64,000 nucleotides of DNA. Origin: Psettodes erumei. Lineage: Eukaryota > Chordata > Actinopteri > Pleuronectiformes > Psettodidae. Both the position numbers and the translations under genes were made by a program. The DNA lies in NCBI GenBank assembly GCA_016785225.1, contig JAFBJZ010000853.1, forward strand, positions 62,001-126,000. Direction: 5' to 3'. Below the pieces are notes generated by a model. It was given only the letters and a program-made list of their open reading frames with translations, did not search any database and had not been told where the DNA came from. Positions 22,494 through 33,542 of this stretch are shown piece after piece. Numbering within the stretch: position 1 is the stretch's first letter; every line of letters starts with the position of its first letter.

Positions 22494-23298
22494 TCAACAG
22501 ATTGGGCGTGTAATGCTCCAGGTCCTTCTGCATCTGCGGATGAAGGCCTCAGCAGACGGAACCCCACCTCCTTCTCTTGACTCGGGAACAGAGGAGGCTG
22601 GTACCCTAAACAGCACTCGAAGGGGATAACTTGGATGAGGCGGAGGTGTGACTGTTGATGGCGTACTCGGCCCACGGCAACTGCTGGCTCCAGGAAGCTG
22701 GGTTTTGGGCACACATGCACCTAAGGACAGTCTCAAGAGATTGATTAGCCCGCTCGGTCTGGCCATTGGATTGGGGTGAAAACCGGAGGATAAACTTACA
22801 GATGAACCTAGGAGAGTGCAAAAGGCTTTCCAAAAGCTAGCGGAGGTGGGGACCGCGGTCTGAGGCATGTCGGAGGGATGCCATGTAATCTGACTACGTG
22901 TTGGATAAGTAGTGTGGCTGTTTCCTGGGCAGAAGGTAACTTGTTGAGAGGAACAAAGTGTATACGGCCTTAGAGAACCGGTCGACGATGGTAAGAATGG
23001 TGGTGTGGTGGTTGGAAGTGGGTAAACCTGTTATGAAATCTAGTGCTATATGTGACCAGGGACGGCTGGGAATGGTTAGTGGTTGCAGGAGACCTTGCGG
23101 CGGTTGGTGGTTTACCTTTGCTTGGGCGCAGACCGAGCAGGCTGAGACGTAGTCTTGCACATCCCTTCTTAGTTCTGGCCACCAGAACTTGCATGAGATA
23201 AAGTCATATGTGCGACTTCTCCCTGGGTGGCAGGAGAGGTTGGGCGTGTCCCCACTCAAGGACCTGGGATCGTGCACTGGCGGAGTGCGTAGAGGCAC
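22494..23298 (-). pseudogene. Gypsy element 2 integrase
   Basis: The zinc-binding part shows CKFWWPELRRDVQDYV and CSVCAQAKVNHQPP. The core shows DFITGLPTSNHHTTILTIVD, then a frame break near 22900, then QSNGQTERANQSLETVLR in another frame. The HHCC and DDE landmarks are partly preserved, but the gene is split over three frames. Confidence 0.82.
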
Positions 23299-24474
23299 CC
23301 ACTAGGGCATGCACTTGGTGCCATGGGCCCCTCCTGGGCACGCCTCACATAGTCCTCAATCTCGAGGTCAACCGCATTAATGAAAATGTTGGACGGGAGG
23401 ATAGTGTCGGGAGCTGGGTCCTTCCCCAGTGGATCAAACCTTCTGGATAGAGCGTCTGGTTTAACATTCTTGGAGCCAGGCGTCACGCCAGATGGAATTC
23501 GAACCGGGGAAAGAACAAGGCCCACCTGGCCTGGCGAGGGTTCAACCGCTTGCCGTCCGTAAGTATTCCAAGTTCTTGTGATCTGTCCACACCAGGAAAG
23601 GGACCGGGCACCCTCCAGCCATTGCCTCCATTCATCCAAGGCCAGCTTGACTGCCAAGAGCTCGCGATTGCCTATGTCGTAATTCTGTTCAGAAGGGGTT
23701 AGGCGATGGGAAAAGAACGCACAGGGGTGCACCTTTCCATCCTGTGATGATCTCTGGGACAGGACAGCCCCCACCCCAATGCTAGAAGCATCAACTTCCA
23801 CGATGAACTGTGCCTCCGGGTCGGGGTGAATGAGGATGGGCGCAGTCGTAAATAGGTTCTTCATTTGCTGGAATGCCGTCTCGGCTTCCCTGCCCCAGGA
23901 ATACTTGGCTTTGGTGGAGGTCAGTGCGGTGAGAGGAGCGGCAACTGTGCTGTAGTTTCTGATGAATCTTCGATAGAAGTTGGCAAATCCCAGGAAGCGC
24001 TGCAACGACTTACGGTCTTCTGGCTGGGGCCATTCGGTTACCGCCTCGACCTTGGAGGATCCATGCCAATGCTTCCTGCTGAAATCCTGAACCCTAAAAA
24101 GGTGGTGCTGGTGCACGAGAATTCGCACTTCTCAGCCTTGACAAACAGCCGATTCTCCAGCAATCGTTTGAGCACCTGCCGCACATGCTCTGTATGTTGT
24201 TGGGGAGCAGGGAAAAAATCAAAATGTCATCCAGGTAGACAAAGACAAACTTATTAATCATGTCTCTTAACACGTCGTTAACCATTCCCTGGAAGACTGC
24301 TGGGGCATTAGTTAGGCCAAAGGGCATAACCAGGTACTCCCAGTGGCCTGTGGGAGTGTTAAAAGCCGTCTTCCATTCATCTCCCTCCCTTATGCGTATA
24401 AGGTGGTAGGCATTTCGTAAGTCCAACTTTGTGAAAATGGTGGCTCCCTGGAGAAGCTCGAAGGCAGTGGACAT
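23256..24474 (-). pseudogene. Gypsy element 2 RT-RNase H (frameshifted)
   Basis: In the minus sense from 24474: FTKLDLRNAYHLIRIREGDE, LVMPFGLTNAPAVFQGMVND and the catalytic FVYLDDILIFS. A frame change follows, then the RT connection and RNase H (FLGFANFYRRFIRNYSTVAA, VDASSIGVGAVLSQRS, DIGNRELLAVKLALDEW). YXDD is intact, but frame changes near 24200 and 23560 disable the polyprotein. Confidence 0.85.
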
Positions 24475-25355
24475 GAGCGGAAGGGGATAACGGTTCTTGA
24501 CAGTGATGTCATTGAGGCCATGATAATCAATACAAGGACGAGGGGAACCGTCCTTCTTGTTAACAAAAAGAAACCTGCCCCAGCTGGTGGCGAAGATGGG
24601 CGGATGATACCGGCAGCCAGGGACTCGCTAAGGTATCTCTCCATCGCTTCAGTCTCGGGGAGTGACAGGAGAACAGCCTTCCTCGGGGGTGTTGCCCCTG
24701 GCTTCAGATCAATGGGGCAATCATATGGACGGTGGGGTGGCAGACAAGTGGCGCGTGCCTTACTGAATACTTCTTTTAAGTCAAGATACTCAGGGGGAAC
24801 CTTTTCCAGATTAGGAATTGGCTCCGTCTGAGCAACTGGAACCGGTGTGTGGGCTTGCCGAAGACATGTCTGCGAGCAGGCGGGGCTCCAGCCCATGATT
24901 TCATGTCTCTCCCAGTCTATGACTGGGTTATGGATGGTCATCCATGGGTGGCCAAGGATGACTGGTGAACGGGGGGAGTTGACGATCAGGAAACTGATGA
25001 GTTCCTGGTGGTTACCGGAGACTAGCATCTTTAGGGAACTGTAGCATGGGTGATGCGGCCGATCCTCCGCCGTCCAGAGAGACCGCCACCCGGGGTTGAG
25101 AGAGCACCACCAGGGAATGCCCCAGCGCTTAGCCGCCTTTAAGTCCAGGAAGCTCTCTTCTGCTCCTGAGTCCACCAGAGCCCTAGTTCCCTTAGAGCCC
25201 CCATCCCACTCTAAGGTCACTGGTAGGCTGGTGCGCTTCCTCGAGGAGGATTCCAATGACATTGCGCCCACGGGCGCTCCTCTCCTCACTCGTGGGCGTT
25301 GCCTTTTACTGGGCACCCGATCTTGAAGTGTCCAACCCCCCCACAGTACAGACAC
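24390..25355 (-). pseudogene. Gypsy element 2 protease and RT N-terminus
   Basis: A protease motif ALVDSGAEESFLD is visible, with an intact DSG triad. After it comes the RT lead-in (LPPHRPYDCPIDLKPGATPP, MERYLSESLAAGIIRPSSPP). A frameshift near 24555 then derails the translation. Confidence 0.82.
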
Positions 25356-26257
25356 GCTTGTTCTCTGATCCGCCTTTCTCGTTCTTCTTTAGAAAGACGT
25401 GCTCGATTTATCTGCATGGGCTCTGCCTCCAGGGCGGGTGTGTGGGGGTCTGGTGCCCCCGAAGGCAACCTTGGACGAAGCAGGGGAGCAGGGGATGGCT
25501 GGCAGTGTGGGCTCGGGCGGGCCTGGCGCCCGTGTTCCTCTAGGCGTGAACCGACACGGATAGCCAGTTCTATAACCCGATTCAAATCATCAGGGAGGTC
25601 GCGGGTCAGTAACTCGTCCTTGATGCCTTCAGCGAGACCGTGGAGGAACGCATCATACAGGGCACGTTCTCCCCAGCCGCTGTCGGTGGCAAGCGTCTGG
25701 AACTCGATGGAGTAGTCCGAAACTGACCTGCGCCCCTGACGTAGCTGAAGAAGCCCTCTTCCTGCCTCCTGGCCGTGCTTGGACCGATCGAAAACTCTCT
25801 TCATCTCCTCAGCCAGCCGAGTAGAGTTCTGGACGCATGGTAAGTCCGCCTCCCAGGCCGCTGTAGCCCACTGTTTGGCCCTCCCGGTAAGCTGGGTGAT
25901 GATGTAGGCGACCCGGGATTGCTCGTTGAGAAAGGTGGCTGGTTGTAAGCTGAAGATAAGCTTACACTGGGTTAGGAAGGCCCGGCAGGACCCAGGCTCC
26001 CCGTCGTATTTCTCTGGTGGTGGAAGACATGGTTCGTGTGTCGTCGAAGGAGCGGCGGAGCTGGGAGCAGGGGGAGCAGATGGATGAAGAGGGGGGGTGA
26101 GCTGGTTGCCTCTGACGGTGGCAGCCAAGTCAGCCATGCGGTGGGTCAGCGTCTGCAGATGTTGCGAGAGGGCCAGGAGTTCTCGCTGTTGCGCTTCCAG
26201 CACGGCGTCCCGCCTATCCACTGCCGCTTGTAGCTGCGCACTGCCTGCTGGTTCCAT
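25286..26257 (-). CDS. Gypsy element 2 gag, open frame of 323 codons
   Basis: Starts MEPAGSAQLQAAVDRRDAVL with a predicted coiled coil (about residues 8-50). A Pro/Ala-rich linker follows, then the capsid-like region (QCKLIFSLQPATFLNEQSRV; LLQLRQGRRSVSDYSIEFQ). Near the C-terminus is a CX2CX4HX4C zinc knuckle (CLYCGGVGHFKIGC). The ATG is only 16 bp inside the LTR boundary at 26274. It is the one uninterrupted gene of this element. In the family, gag proteins assemble the particle and bind RNA. Whether it is expressed is unknown. Confidence 0.85.
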   Translation of the reverse strand: MEPAGSAQLQAAVDRRDAVLEAQQRELLALSQHLQTLTHRMADLAATVRGNQLTPPLHPSAPPAPSSAAPSTTHEPCLPPPEKYDGEPGSCRAFLTQCKLIFSLQPATFLNEQSRVAYIITQLTGRAKQWATAAWEADLPCVQNSTRLAEEMKRVFDRSKHGQEAGRGLLQLRQGRRSVSDYSIEFQTLATDSGWGERALYDAFLHGLAEGIKDELLTRDLPDDLNRVIELAIRVGSRLEEHGRQARPSPHCQPSPAPLLRPRLPSGAPDPHTPALEAEPMQINRARLSKEERERRIREQACLYCGGVGHFKIGCPVKGNAHE

Positions 26258-26273
26258 GGTGGTCGAATCGTAC

Positions 26274-26748
26274 TGTGATGATCAGTACAGGAACCAGTCG
26301 CAAGACAGTGTGTGCTGACAATGATCTTTATTAGCGACAGTCCAAAATCCGCAAATCCAAAAATCCGTATCTCAAGTCCGTAAGAAGGGTCAGAAAACCA
26401 GAGCAGCAAAAACCAGAGGCGTAGTCAAACAGTCCGAGTCAGAAAAACCAGAGAAACGGCAAACAAATCCGAGGGCTAGGGCAAGAAACGGTGGTCAGAC
26501 AAAACTGGGTCTACGAAAAACAGATCAGGCTTGGCGTACAGGGTTCTCGGCTCAGGCATGAAATGGTCACGATTCGACACCAGGGAAGTGTGAAGCAGGG
26601 TTTAAATACACTGGGGAGTGATGAGCAAATGAGACACAGGTGCGAGGAATTAGTCAGGTGCTTAACCAAAAAGGGGAAAGAACACCAGGGGGAGCCCTAA
26701 CAGAAAACACCAGGAGAAGACAGACAGAAACCCGAAAGGACATGGATC
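26274..26748 (-). repeat. 5' LTR of Gypsy element 2, tip missing
   Basis: Matches 21493-21973 but stops at ...CATGGATC, without the final ATAACA. V-segment sequence follows directly. Confidence 0.85.
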
Positions 26749-26780
26749 GCAGTCCACAGTGACAGGAAACAGCAAAACTC
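26749..26780 (+). pseudogene. Orphan 23-RSS with last bases of a lost V exon
   Basis: GCAGTC (remains of a V exon end; compare CTGCAGCC at 31975) is followed by heptamer CACAGTG, the spacer ACAGGAAACAGCAAAACTCTGT and nonamer ACAAAAACA. The usual V downstream flank continues to about 27060. All coding sequence 5' of it is replaced by the Gypsy LTR. The RSS itself looks usable. Confidence 0.75.
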
Positions 26781-27094
26781 TGTACAAAAACATCTGGAGA
26801 AAAGAGAAAACTCCACAACATCCACTAGAGGGAGTCACACACGGTTAATCTTCAGAGGTTTCTGATGATCCAGTCCACATTCTTGTCACTGATGAGACAG
26901 TTGTGGTGAAAAACTTGAACTAAAAATGATCATCTGAGTTGAGTCTCCTCCTACTGACTGTAGAAGTGGTTCCTTTGCAGAGAACTCTTTGATTCCAGCC
27001 TTGAACATTCAACCCAACACAAGTTATGACAACAATCACAATTTATTCATCCAGAATCTTCAATATTTAGTTTCAGTATTTCACCTCTGTCAAC

Positions 27095-27736
27095 ATGGAG
27101 AAACTTGCTGCAGTTTTGTTCTTTTCAACTATCGTTGGTACGTATGTTTTGAGAAGATAAGTTGAAACGACACTTTTTCAAAGCATTATATAACCACTTT
27201 AGATAGTTGTGAGATTAAGCTCAAGATTTTACATTTCAACCATAAAAATATAGATAAATAATATGTCATCATATCATCACTAATAACTGCTGACTTCATG
27301 TGGTTCCATAACAATGTCTGTTTGAAATTTTTCAAATGATGAATATGTCACTGTGGAGCAGAACTCTGAGTATAATGTTGTCTCTCACTAGGTAACAGCT
27401 TGGAAGATGATATTACTGCCAGCAGTGCTGAAGTGTTTTCATCAGAGGGCAGTACTGTTACTCTGTCCTGTCAGTATTCCGTTAAAGCTGAAAATCTGCA
27501 GTGGTATCGACAGGATCCTGAATCAGCTCCTCAGTATCTTCTCCTGATCACTGATATTAAAGAGCCTAATGTGGTGAGAGCAACACCTCCACACCCTCAA
27601 CTGACTGCTCAACTGAATGAGGAGAGAAATCGAGACGACCTGCAGATCTCCTCTGCTGCAGTGACAGACTCTGCTGTGTACTACTGTGCTTTGAGGCCCA
27701 CAGTGACAGGAAACACCAAAACTCTGTACAAAACAT
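27095..27736 (+). CDS. TRAV: TCR alpha/delta V segment, group C copy 3, intact exon
   Basis: The leader 27095-27137 encodes MEKLAAVLFFSTIV (phase 1, GTACGT donor). The V exon 27392-27698 is 102 residues, with the same start as the other group C copies. It differs from them at several sites (for example Glu for Gln at residue 34, Glu for Gly at 44, Ile for Thr at 56, Asp for Val at 82). Cys27, Trp38 and Cys99 are present and it ends CALR. RSS: CACAGTG 27699-27705, 22-bp spacer, then a weaker nonamer ACAAAACAT 27728-27736. Recombination may be less efficient than for copies 1 and 2. Confidence 0.88.
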
Positions 27737-28199
27737 CAGGAGCAAAGAGAAAACTCCACAACATCCACTAGAGAGAGTAGCAAGCTGTGAAACGTTCCTT
27801 ACGAGCCATTCTGGATTCTCTGTCCTCAGGAAAAAGCAGGACAAAAATTCAGTGTTTACTTTGTCATCAACTGATGAAACTGAAAATAAATTGGTGGTGT
27901 GGAGTCATAAGAAAGTATTTAAATGATTATCTGTTGATATAATGTATAAGGTATTAACCTGGCCACTTTACCTCTTATTTTCTGGATATCGTTCTCTATG
28001 CACCATTGCCTCCTGATCCAGTGATTCGACAAAATTTCAAGATTCAGATGGCTATCACACGAAGAGTGTTTCTACTTGTGAAAGTAAAACCAATGAGACA
28101 TTCACTCGGTCACAGAGAATCAGTAGAGCTGGATTTCTGAAGAAGAAAATGAGCTGATTCATTATCAACTAAGACACACACACTGTATATGTTATTATT

Positions 28200-29220
28200 A
28201 CTCATTCCACAGACAGCATCTTTAACGTGTGTGGATGTGAGTGAACAGACAAATGTTTTGTAGAGTGAACAGGGTTCAGTTTTTTGTTTTTTTTTTAAAT
28301 GTATGCTTCCATCACCTCAACTTTCACTGCAATGTCAGTGACATCCTGATCCAGATCTCCATAAATTCCATTACTGCTGGAATCTACTGCAGCTCAACCA
28401 GCTGCCTCACTGAACTCAAATCATAGATGCAAGTTAACATTGCTTCCATTGATCTGCAATATATTTGATATGATAATCATGAGTCCCAAATCCCTCACCA
28501 CCAAATAGACTGACAATTTCTGCATCAACATTGATGACATCACTCTGTCCGCCTCCTTACAAATCTTCAGCTCCTGGGTTATTATCACCTGCATCCTCTT
28601 ATTACAAGACCATGTCAGTCACATTACCAAAACAGCATTCATTCAGCTCATCTCTAAACATCACTGTCCTTCTTTGCTGCTGAAACTCTAATCCATACAT
28701 CCACTGCATCCAGAATTGACTACTGTGATCGTATTCTCTAAAGCTCATCATTCGAAATCCTAAATAAAGTCAAGTGCTTCCAGAACTCTGCAGCTTGCCT
28801 TCACCTCACTTACAGAGCTCTACATAACCAGGTCCATTCCTGTGTCACTGACCTGCTCCACTCCTTCCAGCAGCCTCCACTCCTCAGATAACAACCTGTT
28901 GTTGCCGCCATTCAAGACCAAGGACAGAACCTGGGCTGACAGCGCTTTCTCCTCAGCAGCACCCCCATGCCCCTCCCCGGAACTCCTTCTCCAAACCATC
29001 ACACACCGTAAAGAATTGTCCACTTTCAAATTACTAATCAAAAATCACCTTTTCAGAACTACTTTTGAAGCAGAATCTTTTTTGTGTTTTCACTTTGGCA
29101 TGTTGTGTTTTTACTTTGGGCTCTGTCGTGTAATTGCTGTAATGTAAAGTGGCTTTGAGCATCTTGAAATGTATGACAAATGTATTGTAGTTGTTATTAT
29201 TATTATTTCGCTTTGTGATG
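28200..29220 (+). mobile_element. LINE fragment with RT C-terminal half and 3' end
   Basis: This is a longer copy of the element at 7255. Shifted-frame reading gives CLTELKS, a CINIDDITLS stretch, TLQLAFTSLTELYIT and finally SSLHSSDNNLLLPPFKTKD and LLIKNHLF. Last comes a 3' end with TGTAATGTAAAGTGGCTTTG and a TTAT run (29195-29208). It has many stops. The C-terminal pattern is the common one of fish non-LTR elements; I do not assign a clade firmly. Confidence 0.6.
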
Positions 29221-29469
29221 TTCTGTTATTAATACCAAGTAAGGGAGACCTCCAGTGGTCATAGTTTCTCACAATAATTTTCCTTTTGTACCTTTGGTGT
29301 TGCCGTAGGTACTTTGGTTGTATGAAGAAACTAGAAAATTCCTGCGGAAATTTTGACATATGCATGCTGCTGTGTACTGGAACCAAACCCGCCACACTGG
29401 GAAAAATGCAGAAACATGTTGGAAATGCCGCCTCAAACAGTGTACCCGACTCAGATGCCACAGCTCCTA

Positions 29470-29604
29470 TTGCAGAGTGTTTGTGTCTGTGTGCGTATTT
29501 GTTTGTGTGTCTCTGTGTGCATGTGTGTAGTTGGATGGGCGTATGTCTGTGTGTGTATGTGTTAGTATGTCTCTGTTGGATGGGTGTGCCAGTATCACAG
29601 TCTA

Positions 29605-29639
<35 letters not shown>

Positions 29640-29640
29640 T
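29470..29640. repeat. (TG)n-rich tract with uninterrupted (GT)16 core
   Basis: Interrupted TGTGTG words from 29480, with a pure repeat at 29607-29638. Confidence 0.85.
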
Positions 29641-29739
29641 TTACATTGCAGTTAGTGTAAGGGTAAGGCTCAGGTAAGTCACAGTTATGGGGAGAGTTAG
29701 GCTGAGTCCATAGGAAACAAATGGAAGGCACTCTAAGAG

Positions 29740-31140
29740 CAGCTCAGCTGACAAACATGTCTGTGTGTTTGTTGGGAGGGGTCAAGAGAAGGCATCTGAT
29801 TGGCTGATTGGAATCAGCTTTGCCAGCAGACACAGTTGCCATGGAAATGCACTTGACTGCTGAGAGGCCCCCAATCTCAATGTTAACTGATTGAGCGCGA
29901 TGCCACCGAACAAAATCGTCTCATGCCAAAATCGTAGCTCGTATTGCCAAAATTTTTCAATGAAAGGCATCACAAGACTTGGCTGAATGCACACGTGCGT
30001 CATTTATGTAGGTACTGCAAAAAATGGCAACACGTCAACAGTTTAAAATACGCCACACATTCGCGAGTTTGGCCGGGAAGAAGTTCCGAATTTAACACTG
30101 GAGTGGATGGAGTAGTTGAGGGGACCACCTGCTTCTTGAGGCAGTGCTGACAAAAAAAACTGTAAATCGTAGGTCTTTGAAAGTCACACCGTGTGAACCG
30201 GCACAAATTTCTCTACGTTTTTATGTAAAAATGGTTTGCGAGAAGTTAAAAGTGTGGGCGTGAGGGGTGCTGAAACACAAAAACTTGTGTGACGAGAAGA
30301 GAGGCTGAAAGTTATAGTGCGTGATGTCATCAGTGACATCACCCACTCTAGCTGACGTAATACACAGCCATTATAAAGTTTGGAACGTTTGAAAAGAGCA
30401 TAAATCGTGGTTTCGGTCTTGATATCGGTTGGAATGCTGATCGGAATCAATAAAGTTTAATGTCTCGTGACTCGTTTAAACTTTCAACCGCGTCTCTACG
30501 TCAAAGCATGACGACACTGTGAGGCTCCAAAGTTGGTGCGTTTTCTGCATTTTCGTGAAATTTGGCGATCGTTCCCAATTCATTCCTATGGGACGATTTC
30601 TCGCCGGGTTTTTTTTTCCATTTTCGTCGCCGTGGTAACGCCGAACGCCAAGAAAAGTCATAGCACAACATTCCCAATCGAACCGCACGTTTTGATATTA
30701 CGTGTGACACTTTTATCAAAGCTGCGGGACGAATTAGCGGACAAAGTTTTTGATATAAGAATAATAATAAACGCGCACGACGGTAGTATATGCATTGCTT
30801 GCAATGCAACAGCTTGAAGTCAACTCTGCTGCACAATTTTAAGTGGATCATATCTGATATGAACCTCAGTTAATAACCGAGATTATGTTTCATTTCATGA
30901 GTTCGTTGTTGAATGCTAAACGCTAGCTTTATTATGGATTTTCTCATAGAAGTTAGCCTACAGATAATAGTTCATTTTTATTCGTTTTTTGTACTAAGTC
31001 ATGCCAATGCCTTTCAAACAAAGGCAACTAAGGTGTATTTGTATGTCTGCTTTTCAGTTTTACAGTGAATCTTAAGTAAAACTCTGAAGATAATTCTGGC
31101 ATCTGACCTGTTATCTATCTGCCGAGCTTGTAGTCTCGCG
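29740..31140. other. Intergenic; unclassified repeat-like sequence
   Basis: From about 29880 to 30820 the base composition is richer in CpG than the surroundings, and the sequence ends in a run of AATAATAATAAACGCGCACGA and GCATTGCTTGCAATGC (self-complementary). It looks like a mobile element of unknown type. Open frames on both strands show no domain. A 9-bp perfect palindrome pair lies at 30321-30342. Confidence 0.35.
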
Positions 31141-31520
31141 TGCACGCACACACACGAGCAGCGGCAGAATACGCTTGATTTTTAATGCTACATATCTAAT
31201 AATCCTTTGGTGATCCAAACTTTCAGGATTTGGATGGCTATCACAAGAGAGGTTTTTGCACTGGACAAAGTAAAACTGATGGCTCATTCACCTTTCTCAC
31301 AGAGATTCATTCACATTCCCAGTGCTATTTTTCTACAGACTCATTCAGGTGAACATTGTGCACAGTCCTCCTTCAGTGTGTCTGCTTGGATGAGGCTGAT
31401 TGCAGTATCACTGTCATCTCTAAAGCAAGAGGCGGAGCTACACAGCTGAATATGAACAGCTTCATTATGGAACTGAACATCTGTGTTTTGTCTGTTGTTC
31501 ATTCAGCACAGGTGGAAATA

Positions 31521-32018
31521 ATGCTGTTGATTCTAGGTTGGATGATGATAGTCTCCTTTCATACTGGTAAGAACTCATGAAACATATCAGGATGTAATGA
31601 CGTCTAGTACAGGTGACTTCATTTTCATTGAATTAACACTTGATATTTCTGCTGCATACAGTTTTAAAATTCAGATGTCAAGTTGAAATATATCTGTTAT
31701 TTCCAGGATCCTCTGAGGACACAGTGAAACCATTTAAAGATGAAATGATGGCTGTGGAAGGAGACACTGTGACTATCTCCTGCAGGTATTCAAGCTCCTC
31801 ACCAAGCATCTACTGGTATCTGCAGAAGTCCAGATCATTTCCACAGCTTCTCATCAGAGAGTATTCAGAGACGATACCAAGATTATCTTTAAGACATGAC
31901 AGAGAAAATAAAGAGTTTCATCTGCAGATCTCCTCTGCTGCAGTGACAGACTCTGCTGTGTACTACTGTGCTCTGCAGCCCACAGTGACAGGAAACACCA
32001 AAACTCTGTACAAAAACC
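31521..32018 (+). CDS. TRAV: TCR alpha/delta V segment, group D copy 2, intact
   Basis: The leader 31521-31566 encodes MLLILGWMMIVSFHT (phase 1, GTAAGA donor). The V exon 31707-31980 starts GSSEDTVKPFKDE. It has Cys26 (TISCRY), Trp37 and Cys88, ending CALQ. RSS: CACAGTG 31981-31987, 22-bp spacer, ACAAAAACC 32010-32018. The copy at 8164 differs at about ten residues. The downstream flank carries an insertion of A/G-rich sequence at about 32030-32045 relative to other V segments. Confidence 0.9.
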
Positions 32019-32807
32019 TTTGGAGCAAAGAGAAAAAGAAAAAAGGAAACTTCACAACATCAAATAGAGGGAGTCACGCACTGTTACACTTCAGTTGTTT
32101 CCTACAATCCAGTGTTGATTCTTTGTGATGAAGAAAAAGATGCAGAGAAATGGAGTGTTTCCTGTGTCATACTGTAAATTGATGAAACTTTGATAATAAA
32201 TTGGTTTTGTGGGATCATAATAAAGTTGGTAAGTTATGATTGAGAGAAATAATGCATACGGTGATCTGGAAGATGCTACAGAGCCTTGAAGACCTACACT
32301 TTCAGACTCAGTAACAGCTTCTCTCCAACAGTTATTAATGACCTGAAGTCCTATCCCTCCAACTCCCTCCCCACCCTGTGGCTATCACAATTTTACCAAA
32401 AGTGCAATAATAATACATTAATGTGCAATAACTGTAATAAGTTACTTTCATATTATTTTATACAGTTTAGATCACTTTATATTCTCTTTTTATGGTTGTT
32501 AATCATTCCACAGACAGCTTCTTGAAATGTGTGTGGATGTGAGTGAATGGACAGATGTTTTGTGGAAACAGAGTGAACAGGGTACAAATTTTCTTTTGTT
32601 ATAAGAGAGTTCTGCAAATTTTGGTGGATGTTAATATGCAGTGGCATGAAGGGCATTTTATTCTATGCTAACCAGGAGGAAATGTAACAGAGAAAAGTGA
32701 AAATACAGATCGAGGAGGGATGGAGAGATCCAGGGAGGAGCTGAGCTGTTGCTGAACTATAGAAGAGAGAGAAACTTCTGTATGTAGCAGAGTTCAATAT
32801 ACAAACC

Positions 32808-33320
32808 ATGAGCATTACCTTTGTTCAACATGCTGTCACTGTATTACTCTGTGTTTTCTCTACTGTTTCTGTTCACTCTAACAGGTGTGTTAGAATTTTC
32901 AGCACAAAATAATTTGATTCCAGTCAAATCTGAACGTGAATTGTTTGTTGAGTCTTTTACATCATAAAATGAAGTAATGAAATTATTTTTCCTTCAGGCA
33001 TCAACTGTGAAGAACTGACTCCAGTCAACACTGAAGAGTTCAGTTTGGAAGGCTCCTTCTCTGTCCTACAAATACCCAAAACTGTCATCAAATGATTATT
33101 TCTACTGGTATCGACAATATCAAGGAAAACCACCAAAGTTTATCATCTCTCACTCCGCTTCAGGACAACTAATGTCACATCCAGTCCCTGGACTGAAGAT
33201 TAATGTGGAGAAAAACCAGATCAACATGAACATCTCCTCTGCTGCAGTGAGAGACTCTGCTGTGTACTACTGTGCTGTGAAGCCCAGAATGACAGGAAAC
33301 CCACAGTGTCTGTACAAAAA
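32808..33320 (+). pseudogene. TRAV: TCR V segment, group B copy 2, broken
   Basis: A leader-like exon from 32808 encodes MSITFVQHAVTVLLCVFSTV, with a CAG/GTGTGT boundary at 32884-32885. The V exon starts at 32998 (CTTCAG acceptor) with GINCEELTPVNTEEFSLEG. A deletion then removes the strand leading to the first Cys and shifts the frame; the Cys codon itself is TAC. WYRQY and DSAVYYCAV follow in another frame. The heptamer is CAGAATG instead of CACAGTG, so the RSS is also damaged. It is dead on three counts. Confidence 0.8.
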
Positions 33321-33385
33321 CATAAACTGACACACTGACAAGCTGCTGGAAGCCTTTTTCTCCTGTTGAACTAAACTTTTTACCT

Positions 33386-33398
33386 CCACTAGAGGGCG
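33386..33398 (+). promoter_or_regulatory. CTCF-like motif upstream of group A leader (copy 2)
   Basis: CCACTAGAGGGCG, identical to 1934-1946, 145 bp before the leader ATG at 33543. Confidence 0.4.
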
Positions 33399-33542
33399 AC
33401 ATTGTGGAGTAGGCATTACACTACTCCTGCACTGTGTTCAATCATTCTGTCAATAATAACTGCTGCTGTGAAGAGAACAAGTCTCCGAATGAATGTTAAA
33501 AATCAGCTAGTTTCTCCTGTTGATTTCAACCTTGATGTACAC

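Larger units (their letters stand above)
21493..26748 (-). mobile_element. Chromodomain Ty3/Gypsy element 2 (minus strand, defective)
   Basis: Two direct repeats frame it: 21493-21973 (3' LTR in element sense, TGTG...AACA complete) and 26274-26748 (5' LTR, lacking about six terminal bases). Reading on the minus strand gives gag, protease, RT, RNase H, integrase and chromodomain. Frameshifts break pol in several places, so it is inactive. No target duplication is visible because the 26748 end is fused to a V-segment RSS. The interior is more complete than in Gypsy element 1: the RT keeps YLDD. Confidence 0.9.

Noticed and set aside
30501..30851. Overlapping open frames on both strands
   Set aside because: They lie in the CpG-richer unclassified repeat; neither strand shows a recognisable domain.
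32808..32884. Treating the group B leader-like exon as certainly functional
   Set aside because: The boundary after it (CAG/GTGTGT) gives phase 2, while V exons need phase 1; a shifted donor would fix this but is unproven, and the V exon is dead anyway.
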